Assembly (NCBI GenBank): GCA_964606415.1
Contig: CAZSGN010000180.1
Span: 1-5,828, forward strand
Source: CAZSGN01 sp964606415
GTDB lineage: Bacteria; Bacteroidota; Bacteroidia; Bacteroidales; JBBRXJ01
Length of the DNA stretch: 5,828 nucleotides
Reading direction: 5' to 3'
In this document: one piece after another, positions 1 through 5,828 of the stretch
Numbering within the stretch: the stretch's first letter is position 1
How the letters are laid out: each line of letters begins with the position of its first letter
The notes under the pieces: model-generated
The model's input: only the letters and a program-made list of their open reading frames with translations
Database searches by the model: none
Told to the model about the DNA's origin: nothing
Position numbers and translations under genes: made by a program

Positions 1-471
1 GACCTGGGCCAGATCGATCAGCCGGTGTTTGACCTGCGCGATGCATACGAATTGCCCGGCATGAAGGTGGTGCAGTTTGGTTTTGGCGATAACATGGCCT
101 TTTCGCAGCATGTGCCCATCAATCACACCTATAACAGCCTCGCCTATACCGGCACGCATGACAACAACACCATACGGGGCTGGTTTCGACAGGAAGCCGA
201 TAAAGCCACGAAAAACCGCTTCAGGCAGTATACCGGGGTAAAGCTGAAGGAGAAGAACTGTTCGAAAGCATTTATCCGCCAGACGTACGCGTCGGTCGCT
301 AAAATAGTCATTGTCCAAATGCAGGACTGGTTCGACCTGGATGAGCGAAGCCGTATGAACTTCCCTTCTACCACAGAGGGTAACTGGCTGTGGCGGGCAG
401 TACCTTCGCTTTTTACCAGCAAACTCAAAAAGCGCATGCGGCGGATGGTGAAGTTGTTTGGAAGATACTAA
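1..471 (+). CDS. malQ: 4-alpha-glucanotransferase (amylomaltase, GH77), C-terminal part
   Basis: This is the last 156 residues of a cytoplasmic enzyme that transfers alpha-1,4-glucan segments between maltodextrins, in maltose/glycogen metabolism. The reading frame is open from base 1 and ends with TAA at 469-471. The first residues, DLGQI, match the end of the conserved GH77 motif EDLG, so the catalytic acid/base Glu should lie just outside the window. YTGTHDNNTIRGW (residues 49-61) carries the third catalytic carboxylate, the transition-state-stabilising Asp, here Asp54. LPGMKVVQFGFG (18-29) and the late RMNFPSTTEGNWLWR block are also typical of the family. The tail ends in a basic stretch, KLKKRMRRMVKLFGRY. 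Bacteroidota enzymes often carry N-terminal starch-binding domains, but that part is not visible. Hand counts on four lines give about 55% GC, clearly above the other genes here. The family assignment is firm; the full length is unknown. Confidence 0.95.
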   Translation, partial: DLGQIDQPVFDLRDAYELPGMKVVQFGFGDNMAFSQHVPINHTYNSLAYTGTHDNNTIRGWFRQEADKATKNRFRQYTGVKLKEKNCSKAFIRQTYASVAKIVIVQMQDWFDLDERSRMNFPSTTEGNWLWRAVPSLFTSKLKKRMRRMVKLFGRY

Positions 472-565
472 GTGAGACGTGGGCGAAGGGTGATAATATT
501 AGAGATGGTTCATCCAAACCATAAAGCACAATTTGCATGCGTTGCACACGAGAATGCTTATAAAT
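472..565. other. Convergent intergenic gap, malQ / radical SAM gene
   Basis: This 94-base spacer separates two genes that end toward each other. The only inverted repeat I found is ATGGTT (505-510) with AACCAT (517-522), a 6-bp stem with a 6-base loop. No T-run follows it on either strand, so it is a poor terminator candidate. GC content falls sharply here, from the GC-richer malQ to the AT-rich remainder of the window. Confidence 0.6.
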
Positions 566-1513
566 TTAATGGTTATAATATTTCCCTTGCCAACTATCTC
601 TTCTTGCTAATTCTTTTTCAAATAGGTTTAATATTTGATCATTTCGTAAGCCCCAGCCTTGCTTTAATGCAAGAAATTGAGGAGGAGCTTCACCAGCAAT
701 TCTTTCAATTTTTATTTGTGGGTTTAGTCGCTCAATAAAATCGGTAATGAAAGAGATATATTCCTCAAGGGTAAATTGCTCAAATAATTCCGGTTTTTGA
801 AGGTATAATTTTTCGATAGCAGTGTTTTTAATAATTTGCAGTTGATGAAATTTAACGGAATGGATTGGCAGCCTGGAAAGAATATCAGCTTCGTCCAATA
901 TTTCTGCCTTTTTTTCCCCGGGTAACCCGATGATCATATGAGCGCCCGTGGTTATGTTATGCTCATGAGCCGTTAAAATAGCTTTGCGTGTTTCATCAAA
1001 AGTGTGACCCCGGTTGATTTGTTTAAGAGTTTGATCATAGCATGATTCTATTCCGATTTCAAGGAAAAGGTAATGGGTTTTATTTATTTCTTTTAGATAT
1101 TGAAATATTCCTTCATCCAGACAATCGGGGCGGGTGCCTATGACCAGGCCAATAACGCGGGGATGGGCAAGGGCTTCTTCATATTTTTTTTTGAGATTTT
1201 CAAGTTGATCATAAGTATTGCTGTAAGCTTGAAAATAAGCAATGTAATCACCTGCATTTTCATAGCGTTTTTGGTGAAATTCAATTCCTTCTTCAAGTTG
1301 GCGGGTAATTGATTTCTCCGGGATGCAATAGTTTGGGTTAAAAGCGTCATTATTGCAGAATGAACAGCCCCCGGTGCCTCTGCTACCATCCCGGTTAGGG
1401 CAGGTAAAGCCTGCATCAATACTTAATTTCTGTACCCGCCTGCCGAATTTTTGTTTGAAATAGTTGCTGAATGCATTAAAACGTCTGTTATGTCCCCAGT
1501 GATGGTTTATCAT
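566..1513 (-). CDS. YhcC-like radical SAM protein (TIGR01212 family)
   Basis: This 315-residue protein is a probable cytoplasmic radical S-adenosylmethionine enzyme. The 4Fe-4S ligands are seen as Cys38, Cys50 and Cys53 within GFTCPN...GGCSFCNN, spaced C-X11-C-X2-C. This is the expanded cysteine motif of the TIGR01212/YhcC group, not the usual CX3CX2C. Other radical SAM blocks follow in order: AYFQAYSNTY (91-100), IGTRPDCL (124-131), LEIGIES (150-156, the SAM-contacting region), NRGH (166-169) and HMIIGLPGE (191-199). The remaining C-terminal third would be the Radical_SAM_C-type region. Length and order fit an intact family member. The substrate is unknown; the fold is related to Elp3 and HemN-like enzymes, but I see no reason to assign those reactions. 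The ATG overlaps the stop of the upstream helicase gene as ATGA (1510-1513 on the complement) with no Shine-Dalgarno sequence, so translation is probably coupled. Family call is confident; function is not known to me. Confidence 0.93.
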   Translation of the reverse strand: MINHHWGHNRRFNAFSNYFKQKFGRRVQKLSIDAGFTCPNRDGSRGTGGCSFCNNDAFNPNYCIPEKSITRQLEEGIEFHQKRYENAGDYIAYFQAYSNTYDQLENLKKKYEEALAHPRVIGLVIGTRPDCLDEGIFQYLKEINKTHYLFLEIGIESCYDQTLKQINRGHTFDETRKAILTAHEHNITTGAHMIIGLPGEKKAEILDEADILSRLPIHSVKFHQLQIIKNTAIEKLYLQKPELFEQFTLEEYISFITDFIERLNPQIKIERIAGEAPPQFLALKQGWGLRNDQILNLFEKELARRDSWQGKYYNH

Positions 1514-4500
1514 ACTTCAATGACTTCATCTTGTTCAACATACCATATATATCCATTAGGATTATGATACCCCATTCTTTTTAATATATCCAAATAGGTG
1601 ATCATTTGTTGCTGATGCTGATCAAGAAAACGTTCTCCAAATTTATAATCGATTACGATTAACTGATCATCTTTTGTTAAAACACGGTCTGGCCTGTAAA
1701 CTTTGCCTGAAGGCAGGAGTATATCTCTTTCAAGCATGGGGTTCCATTGTCCCGAAAACCATTCCTGTATTTGTGGTTGACTAATTTTCGCAGACAGGTC
1801 TCGCTTGATTTCATCCCGCTGGGATGCGGTGATTAAACCTTCATGGTACATGGCTAATACAGCCGACGGCAAGTCTTTTGGGGTTTCTATCTGTTGAAAT
1901 AATTGGTGCATTAATGTCCCGTAATTCATTTTTTTCCCTGGTTGTAGATCTGCCAGAATATCTGTATGTTCTTTTCTGAGCTTTAATTGATGAGAGACCG
2001 GTGTGCAAAAATATTGTATTGATTTAATTTCTTGATGATCTTTTTCCTGAGGTTCATCATCTCCTTTGGGTTGTAAAGGAATTTCTCCAAGTTCATATAT
2101 CTCATCATTTTCTTTTTGGCTAAGGCCTGATTGAAGAGACAGATCCGGGTTGGGTGTAAATTGCTCCTGACGCACAATGGTACGGTAGATTAGGCTGGCA
2201 ATGTCATGATCCTTGCTTTCTTCTATTGGGGATGGAGCATGTGCGATTAATACTTCTTCTGCACGGGTAAAAGCAACATATAATAAATTGAGGTTATCGA
2301 CATGGGATTTCATTTTTTCTTCCAGGTAATCCTCCCGGAAATAAGATTCCATCATGCTTTTTTGGTATTTAACAGGGACTTCTCCAAAAAGATCAAAAGG
2401 AGACTGGTTTTGACACCATATAATAGGCTGATTATGTCTGTGATCAAGATCCCATCGGCAGAAAGGGACTATAATAGCCTTATACTGAAGCCCTTTGGAT
2501 TTATGGATGGTGATAATTGACATGGCCTCCTGGTTTTGATCTACGGATAAACTTTTTTTGATGCCATATTCATCCCACCATTCAATGAATGAATGGATGT
2601 CGGTCGGTTGATTTTCTGCATATTCCAGGATGATTGACTGAAAAGCTTCTATATAAGTGATGTCCACAGGGTTTTTGGCTAAATTAAAAAATGAAATAAT
2701 CCGTTCGGGTATTTCAATCAATGGAATATTATGAAGAGAAAGTTTCTGCTCATCCTGAGAAGAGGGGAGGTCTAATAAAGAAAAAAGATCATTCGCTTCC
2801 TGCATGGTAAAGATGGTGTCCAGATTATTATTATCATCATGCTTAAGGTATCGTTTATATTCGTGACGGATATGTGCCTGATTGATCTTTTCTCCGGGAT
2901 TAATCATATGGCGCATTAAGGCAATAATGAATTTTACCGCTGGTGAACCGGAGATATATAACATTTCCTCGGATACAATATCATATTTAAATTTGTTGGT
3001 CGTTTGTATGGCTTTTTTCTCGAAGAGTGCATCAGCAAGAAGTTGACCATCTTTCTTGTCTCGAACAAGGAAAGCAATATCTCTGGGTTTGATACCCTTT
3101 TCCTGTAATAATTCAATGTCACGAATACTGGCTTCAATGGCTTCCTGGTTAAAGTTGATGTCTTCTTTTTTGGCATGAAAAGAAATTTTAACATAACCTT
3201 TTGATTTTCTTTTTTCCAAAGGTGAATGTTGATGAACATGCGCATATGCTTTACTTATTTTTTGACTGTATGCATCTAAAAGTTCATCATCTGTTGTGGC
3301 ATTAGACCGGAATATTTGATCCATTATTGCCGGGGCTGAACCGAATAATGCATTATTAAAGTCAATAATATTGCCCAGGCTTCGCCAGTTATTTTCTAAT
3401 GAAACTTCATAGGGATTGAACTGGCTCATTTCATCCTGCAAACAGCCACCAAGAATCTCCCAGTCCGAATTTCTCCAGCGGTAGATCGATTGTTTAACAT
3501 CACCCACCAGGAGATTATCATTCCCTTCGCTCAGGCTGTTTTGGATGAGTGGTTTGAAGTTAGCCCACTGCATATGGGAAGTGTCCTGGAATTCATCAAT
3601 CATGAAATGGTGATAGAAATGCCCTGTTTTTTCATAAATAAACGGGGCATCATTGTTTTTTACAAGGACGTAGATTAGTTGCGATGCATCAGAGAGAAGT
3701 AGTATGTTTTGCTCATCTGTATATTTTCTGATCTCTTCTGACAGATCACTCAATATGCCCAGGGCATATATATGGGCACTGATAAGCCTGGCTGTTTGAT
3801 AAGCAGATATATGCCGGTGGTAATATTCCACAGCTTGTTCCAGTACCAAATTCAATCCATCAGAATAACAGGCTTCTATCTTATCTTTGATTTCCTGTGG
3901 TGATTTTTTGTTTATCCAGGAATCTAAATCATTGACCGATGCTGCTACACGTTGCTTAGGGTCATAATCCTTGCGTCCTTTTAAAATTTTATAAAAATAG
4001 TTTGCAAAACTTGATTTACCGTATTTAAAATCAGTGATTTGAAGGTCATGTTCTTCAATTAAGCGGATGCCTTCGCGACCTTTTTGATCCATGTAATTTT
4101 CAAAAGTGTTTAGATAGGTGCTTATCAGTTCACGATATTTTTTGATATTGCTACGGTCTTTCAGGTGTTGGTAGATGTTCTGTTCTTGTTCACGGATATG
4201 CTCTTTGAATAATTCGTTGCCTAATTGTTTGATATCCTCATGAATATCCCATTTCCGTCCTTCTTCAATATTATTTTCAGCAAGGAGTGTAAGCCAATCA
4301 AGCAATTCGGGATCATGGTCGAGTTTATTTAATAGTTGATCTATGGCTTCATCCAATACGGTACTGGTATCCAGTTCGATTTGAAAACCAGCATTAAGCC
4401 CCAGTTCTTTAATAAAGCCACGGGTCACGCGCTGAAAAAACTCATCAATGGTGCCTATGGCAAAACGGGAATAATCATTAAGGATATGTTGTAAATTTTT

Positions 4501-4773
4501 TTCTGATAAACGTTTTAATTTTTCTGAGTCATTAAAATGAAAATAGTTCATCAGGTAATCAAAATGCTTTGATGCTGTTGGCTTAGTGGAAAGGATATAT
4601 AATTCTTCCAGTATTCGGCTTTTCATTTCTTCTTTGGCCTTATTCGTAAATGTAACAGCTAAGATATGCCGGAAATGAAAAGGTTTTGTCAACAAAAGGC
4701 GCAAATATTCCCTGCTCAGGCTGAATGTTTTTCCTGATCCTGCAGATGCTTTTAGTATTTTAAATGTTGCCAT
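1510..4773 (-). CDS. RecB/AddA-like UvrD-family helicase with C-terminal PD-(D/E)XK nuclease
   Basis: This 1087-residue cytoplasmic protein should be an ATP-driven DNA translocase and nuclease of the double-strand-break processing (AddAB/RecBCD) type. All superfamily 1A helicase motifs are present: Walker A ASAGSGKT (residues 9-16, Lys15), AVTFTNKAKEEM (motif Ia), GTIDEFF (Ib-like), Walker B IDEFQDTS (392-399, Asp393/Glu394), GDVKQSIYRWR (424-434, motif III), ENNWRS (460-465, motif IV), TIHKSKGLQY (755-764, motif V) and YVAFTRA (832-838, Arg837, motif VI). The C-terminal nuclease keeps its residues: GTLMH (His956), RPDRV (Asp1029), IDYK (Asp1042, Lys1044) and QQQMITY. Both activities therefore look intact. 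Length is a little below B. subtilis AddA. The ATG at 4771-4773 is the only start, because an in-frame stop lies seven codons upstream. It is the first gene of the operon. No AddB-like partner lies beside it in this window. An addA name is plausible, but without a visible partner I leave the symbol empty. Confidence 0.93.
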   Translation of the reverse strand: MATFKILKASAGSGKTFSLSREYLRLLLTKPFHFRHILAVTFTNKAKEEMKSRILEELYILSTKPTASKHFDYLMNYFHFNDSEKLKRLSEKNLQHILNDYSRFAIGTIDEFFQRVTRGFIKELGLNAGFQIELDTSTVLDEAIDQLLNKLDHDPELLDWLTLLAENNIEEGRKWDIHEDIKQLGNELFKEHIREQEQNIYQHLKDRSNIKKYRELISTYLNTFENYMDQKGREGIRLIEEHDLQITDFKYGKSSFANYFYKILKGRKDYDPKQRVAASVNDLDSWINKKSPQEIKDKIEACYSDGLNLVLEQAVEYYHRHISAYQTARLISAHIYALGILSDLSEEIRKYTDEQNILLLSDASQLIYVLVKNNDAPFIYEKTGHFYHHFMIDEFQDTSHMQWANFKPLIQNSLSEGNDNLLVGDVKQSIYRWRNSDWEILGGCLQDEMSQFNPYEVSLENNWRSLGNIIDFNNALFGSAPAIMDQIFRSNATTDDELLDAYSQKISKAYAHVHQHSPLEKRKSKGYVKISFHAKKEDINFNQEAIEASIRDIELLQEKGIKPRDIAFLVRDKKDGQLLADALFEKKAIQTTNKFKYDIVSEEMLYISGSPAVKFIIALMRHMINPGEKINQAHIRHEYKRYLKHDDNNNLDTIFTMQEANDLFSLLDLPSSQDEQKLSLHNIPLIEIPERIISFFNLAKNPVDITYIEAFQSIILEYAENQPTDIHSFIEWWDEYGIKKSLSVDQNQEAMSIITIHKSKGLQYKAIIVPFCRWDLDHRHNQPIIWCQNQSPFDLFGEVPVKYQKSMMESYFREDYLEEKMKSHVDNLNLLYVAFTRAEEVLIAHAPSPIEESKDHDIASLIYRTIVRQEQFTPNPDLSLQSGLSQKENDEIYELGEIPLQPKGDDEPQEKDHQEIKSIQYFCTPVSHQLKLRKEHTDILADLQPGKKMNYGTLMHQLFQQIETPKDLPSAVLAMYHEGLITASQRDEIKRDLSAKISQPQIQEWFSGQWNPMLERDILLPSGKVYRPDRVLTKDDQLIVIDYKFGERFLDQHQQQMITYLDILKRMGYHNPNGYIWYVEQDEVIEV

Positions 4774-4867
4774 TGTAGGAGTTTTATAAGCTTAGATGTC
4801 ATGATATAGCAAGGGTTTATTTTAAATTTTATTTTTTTGATAAACTTTAATGATGTAGAATTCGTAA

Positions 4868-4900
4868 CAAAAATCAGACAGTGGACGGACAAGAATCAAA
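4868..4900 (-). promoter_or_regulatory. Candidate promoter of the helicase-radical SAM operon
   Basis: On the minus strand, TTTG (complement of 4897-4900) is followed after 21 bases by GATTTTTG (complement of 4868-4875). This matches the Bacteroidota -33/-7 pattern TTTG...TAnnTTTG except for the first base of the -7 box. Transcription would start near 4860, about 87 bases before the helicase ATG. No better match was found between this point and the start codon. This is a pattern match only, in AT-rich DNA, so chance is possible. Confidence 0.3.
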
Positions 4901-4973
4901 CCAAAAAATCCCTAAATATTCAAATATTTTTGGCATACGATTTAGTCATTTTATATAAAGGTAAAAAAATCAT

Positions 4974-4986
4974 TTGATATTATCAA
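4974..4986. repeat. Inverted repeat TTGATA-T-TATCAA
   Basis: Two 6-base arms are separated by one base, giving a compact dyad typical in size of a protein-binding site. The left arm, extended by one base to TTTGATA, is the same word that forms the outer arms of the 30-base palindrome at 5068-5097 and also occurs at 4836-4842. The dyad lies between the two divergent genes, so it could serve as an operator for either. No binding protein can be named. Confidence 0.4.
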
Positions 4987-5067
4987 CGTATAGATTATTT
5001 TACCATGAGCCACAGCGTTCATATTATTCAATATATTATCTTCTATTTATGCAAATTAGCTGGGTGG

Positions 5068-5097
5068 TATCAAAAAAAAATATATTTTTTTTTGATA
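5068..5097. repeat. 30-base perfect palindrome (TATC-A9-TATA-T9-GATA)
   Basis: The sequence reads TATC, nine A, TATA, nine T, GATA. It is identical to its own reverse complement over all 30 bases, centred between 5082 and 5083; the next flanking pair (5067/5098) breaks the symmetry. The right arm contains the TTTG that acts as the likely -33 box of the plus-strand promoter, so a protein bound here would meet RNA polymerase directly. The phased A- and T-tracts should also make the DNA stiff or curved. Because it lies before the predicted transcription start, it probably acts as DNA, not RNA. Confidence 0.75.
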
Positions 5098-5121
5098 TTT
5101 TTTAAAAAAGATTTATATTTG
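5091..5121 (+). promoter_or_regulatory. Bacteroidota-type promoter (TTTG-N19-TATATTTG)
   Basis: TTTG at 5091-5094 is followed by exactly 19 bases and then TATATTTG at 5114-5121, an exact fit to the Bacteroidota primary sigma-factor consensus TTTG...TAnnTTTG. Transcription should begin a few bases downstream, around 5126-5129. The next signal is a strong terminator at 5155-5192, followed by the membrane-protein gene, and no better plus-strand promoter was seen between the terminator and that gene. The site is inferred from the consensus, not measured. Confidence 0.6.
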
Positions 5122-5123
5122 TG

Positions 5124-5142
5124 TGAAATATGCTTTATTTCA
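5124..5142. repeat. Inverted repeat TGAAATA-N5-TATTTCA at the predicted transcription start
   Basis: Two 7-base arms (5124-5130 and 5136-5142) flank the loop TGCTT. The repeat begins two bases after the -7 box and straddles the expected transcription start, a usual place for a repressor site. If transcription starts slightly earlier than expected, it could instead form a small weak hairpin in the leader RNA. The arms are AT-rich, so chance cannot be excluded. Confidence 0.35.
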
Positions 5143-5192
5143 TTTTTAAGGGTTGAAGGGAAAATAGCACCTGCTATTTTCCCTTCTTTTTT
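5128..5192 (+). ncRNA. Predicted short terminated transcript (leader or small RNA, about 65 nt)
   Basis: The stretch between the predicted start point and the end of the intrinsic terminator would give an RNA of about 65 nucleotides, consisting mostly of the terminator hairpin. It could be a small RNA in its own right or the aborted leader of the gene that follows. It matches no RNA family I recognise. Both ends are inferred, the 5' end from the promoter consensus and the 3' end from the T-run. Confidence 0.3.
5155..5192 (+). terminator. Strong intrinsic terminator ahead of the membrane-protein gene
   Basis: GAAGGGAAAATAGCA (5155-5169) pairs perfectly with TGCTATTTTCCCTTC (5172-5186). With a realistic loop of ACCT this gives a 14-bp stem, followed at once by six T (5187-5192). 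On the other strand the hairpin is followed by AACCCTTAAAA, not a T-run, so it acts on plus-strand transcripts. The divergent helicase gene starts upstream and reads away from it, so there is no upstream plus-strand gene in the window for it to end. Confidence 0.85.
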
Positions 5193-5247
5193 ATGATCCT
5201 TCATTTATATGAATTATAGAGAAGATACATATTTATTTTTTAAGAAT

Positions 5248-5828
5248 ATGGTTTATAAAATATACAACAAATCATTCAGTATCTTATTCTTATTTTTATT
5301 TCTGCTTTTTTTCAAATCAACTTTTTATACAGTCTCGGGAGGTGAAAACTATTTTAATAGTGCAGGTGTCGGTTTGTTTGCGCCTGTTGATCTGAATGAT
5401 CAGGCGATTTTTCCTGGCATTCAATTATCCGGGCAACATTTTATTAGTATTGATAGAAAAAGCAGAATGCGCGAGAATGCCAAATTGAGCCTTAATGAGT
5501 GGCAGAGTCTGGTCAGTTACCAAATTGGTGGATTTATTTATAATAATCATGAATCTCCTTTTATTAGCACATCCATGATTTTAAGGTATTTGACCTCTTC
5601 CGGGATAAATGCCCAGGTTACTTTTGGGGTGGGGCTGCAAAAATATATCAGGCCGGGCGATAAGAATAGTAAATGGCATAATAAACTTGTTGATGATATG
5701 AGCCTAATGCCGCGTGTGGGTATAGGAATGGGGTATGATTTTAAATCTCAAGCAAAACTACCTGTTAATCTGGTCATTCAGCCTACAATAATCACAACGA
5801 GTGAAAGATTTCACTGGATTGGAAATAT
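5248..5828 (+). CDS. Secreted, probable outer-membrane beta-barrel protein, N-terminal part
   Basis: The frame is open from 5248 to the end of the window (193 codons, no stop), so the C-terminus is missing. The start MVYKIYNKSF then SILFLFLFLLFF looks like a signal peptide: a lysine-containing n-region and a strongly hydrophobic core, with cleavage probably near TVSGGENYF. The mature part alternates polar and hydrophobic residues and has glycine/aromatic-rich strands such as SYQIGGFIYNN, VTFGVGLQKYI, MPRVGIGMGYDF and LPVNLVIQPTII, as in outer-membrane beta-barrels. No lipoprotein Cys is seen. I do not recognise the family; a PorP/SprF-like or general barrel protein is possible but not supported by a specific motif. 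A second in-frame ATG at 5209 would add 13 residues with acidic positions before the signal peptide; 5248 gives the better signal peptide. No Shine-Dalgarno sequence precedes either start. Expression probably depends on the promoter at 5091-5121 and on passing the terminator at 5155-5192. Confidence 0.7.
   Translation, partial: MVYKIYNKSFSILFLFLFLLFFKSTFYTVSGGENYFNSAGVGLFAPVDLNDQAIFPGIQLSGQHFISIDRKSRMRENAKLSLNEWQSLVSYQIGGFIYNNHESPFISTSMILRYLTSSGINAQVTFGVGLQKYIRPGDKNSKWHNKLVDDMSLMPRVGIGMGYDFKSQAKLPVNLVIQPTIITTSERFHWIGN

Larger units (their letters stand above)
4774..5067. other. AT-rich intergenic region between divergent genes, distal part
   Basis: This stretch lies upstream of the helicase operon and holds no credible gene, tRNA or known riboswitch. 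Visible structure is limited to a near-consensus minus-strand promoter (4868-4900), a small inverted repeat AAATATT-CA-AATATTT (4914-4929), the inverted repeat TTGATA-T-TATCAA (4974-4986) and a further TTTGATA word at 4836-4842. Long A and T runs are frequent. It continues into the palindrome, promoter and terminator listed separately. Confidence 0.6.

Noticed and set aside
144..437. Minus-strand 97-codon frame antisense to malQ
   Set aside because: It lies wholly inside the conserved malQ coding sequence and its product looks like a reverse-frame artefact.
505..522. Hairpin ATGGTT-N6-AACCAT in the convergent gap, as a bidirectional terminator
   Set aside because: The stem is only 6 bp and no T-run follows on either strand.
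472..738. Plus-strand 88-codon open frame after malQ
   Set aside because: It starts at a GTG directly after the malQ stop and mostly overlaps the 3' end of the well-supported radical SAM gene in antisense; the protein has no recognisable features.
4914..4929. AAATATT-CA-AATATTT inverted repeat as an operator
   Set aside because: The arms consist only of A and T in a very AT-rich stretch and are not repeated elsewhere in the window, so chance is the simpler explanation.
4925..4932. TATTTTTG as a second plus-strand -7 box
   Set aside because: It fits TAnnTTTG, but no TTTG lies at the required distance upstream (around 4900), and the sequence there is A/C-rich.
5005..5196. Plus-strand 63-codon open frame in the intergenic region
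   Set aside because: It runs straight through the 30-base palindrome, the promoter and the terminator hairpin; its residues reflect A/T runs (poly-Lys/Phe/Ile) and no family is recognisable.

Overview
The window looks like chromosomal DNA from a member of the Bacteroidota. Three things point there: no start codon is preceded by a recognisable Shine-Dalgarno sequence; a close match to the Bacteroidota promoter consensus (TTTG, 19-base gap, TAnnTTTG) lies at 5091-5121; and the proteins resemble that phylum in style. The genus cannot be fixed from this sequence.

Layout: (1) 1-471, plus strand, is the C-terminal end of a 4-alpha-glucanotransferase (MalQ); its beginning lies outside the window. 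(2) 472-565 is a short gap between converging genes with no convincing terminator. (3) 566-4773, minus strand, is a two-gene operon. The upstream gene (1510-4773) encodes a 1087-residue RecB/AddA-like helicase with a C-terminal PD-(D/E)XK nuclease. The downstream gene (566-1513) encodes a YhcC-like (TIGR01212) radical SAM protein. Their stop and start codons overlap as ATGA, which suggests translational coupling. (4) 4774-5247 is an AT-rich intergenic region between divergent genes with a dense set of signals: a weak candidate promoter for the operon, a 13-base inverted repeat, a 30-base perfect palindrome, a strong plus-strand promoter and, about 35 bases after that promoter, a strong intrinsic terminator. 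(5) 5248-5828, plus strand, is the start of a secreted, probably outer-membrane beta-barrel protein of unknown function that runs off the window.

The genes do not form one obvious pathway. MalQ belongs to glycogen/maltodextrin metabolism, the helicase-nuclease to double-strand-break processing, and the radical SAM protein has no established role that I can state. The most unusual part is the 5068-5192 block, where palindrome, promoter and terminator are packed into 125 bases just before the membrane-protein gene. It looks either like a regulated, attenuated leader or like a very short independent RNA gene. I saw no mobile element, CRISPR array, tRNA or rRNA.
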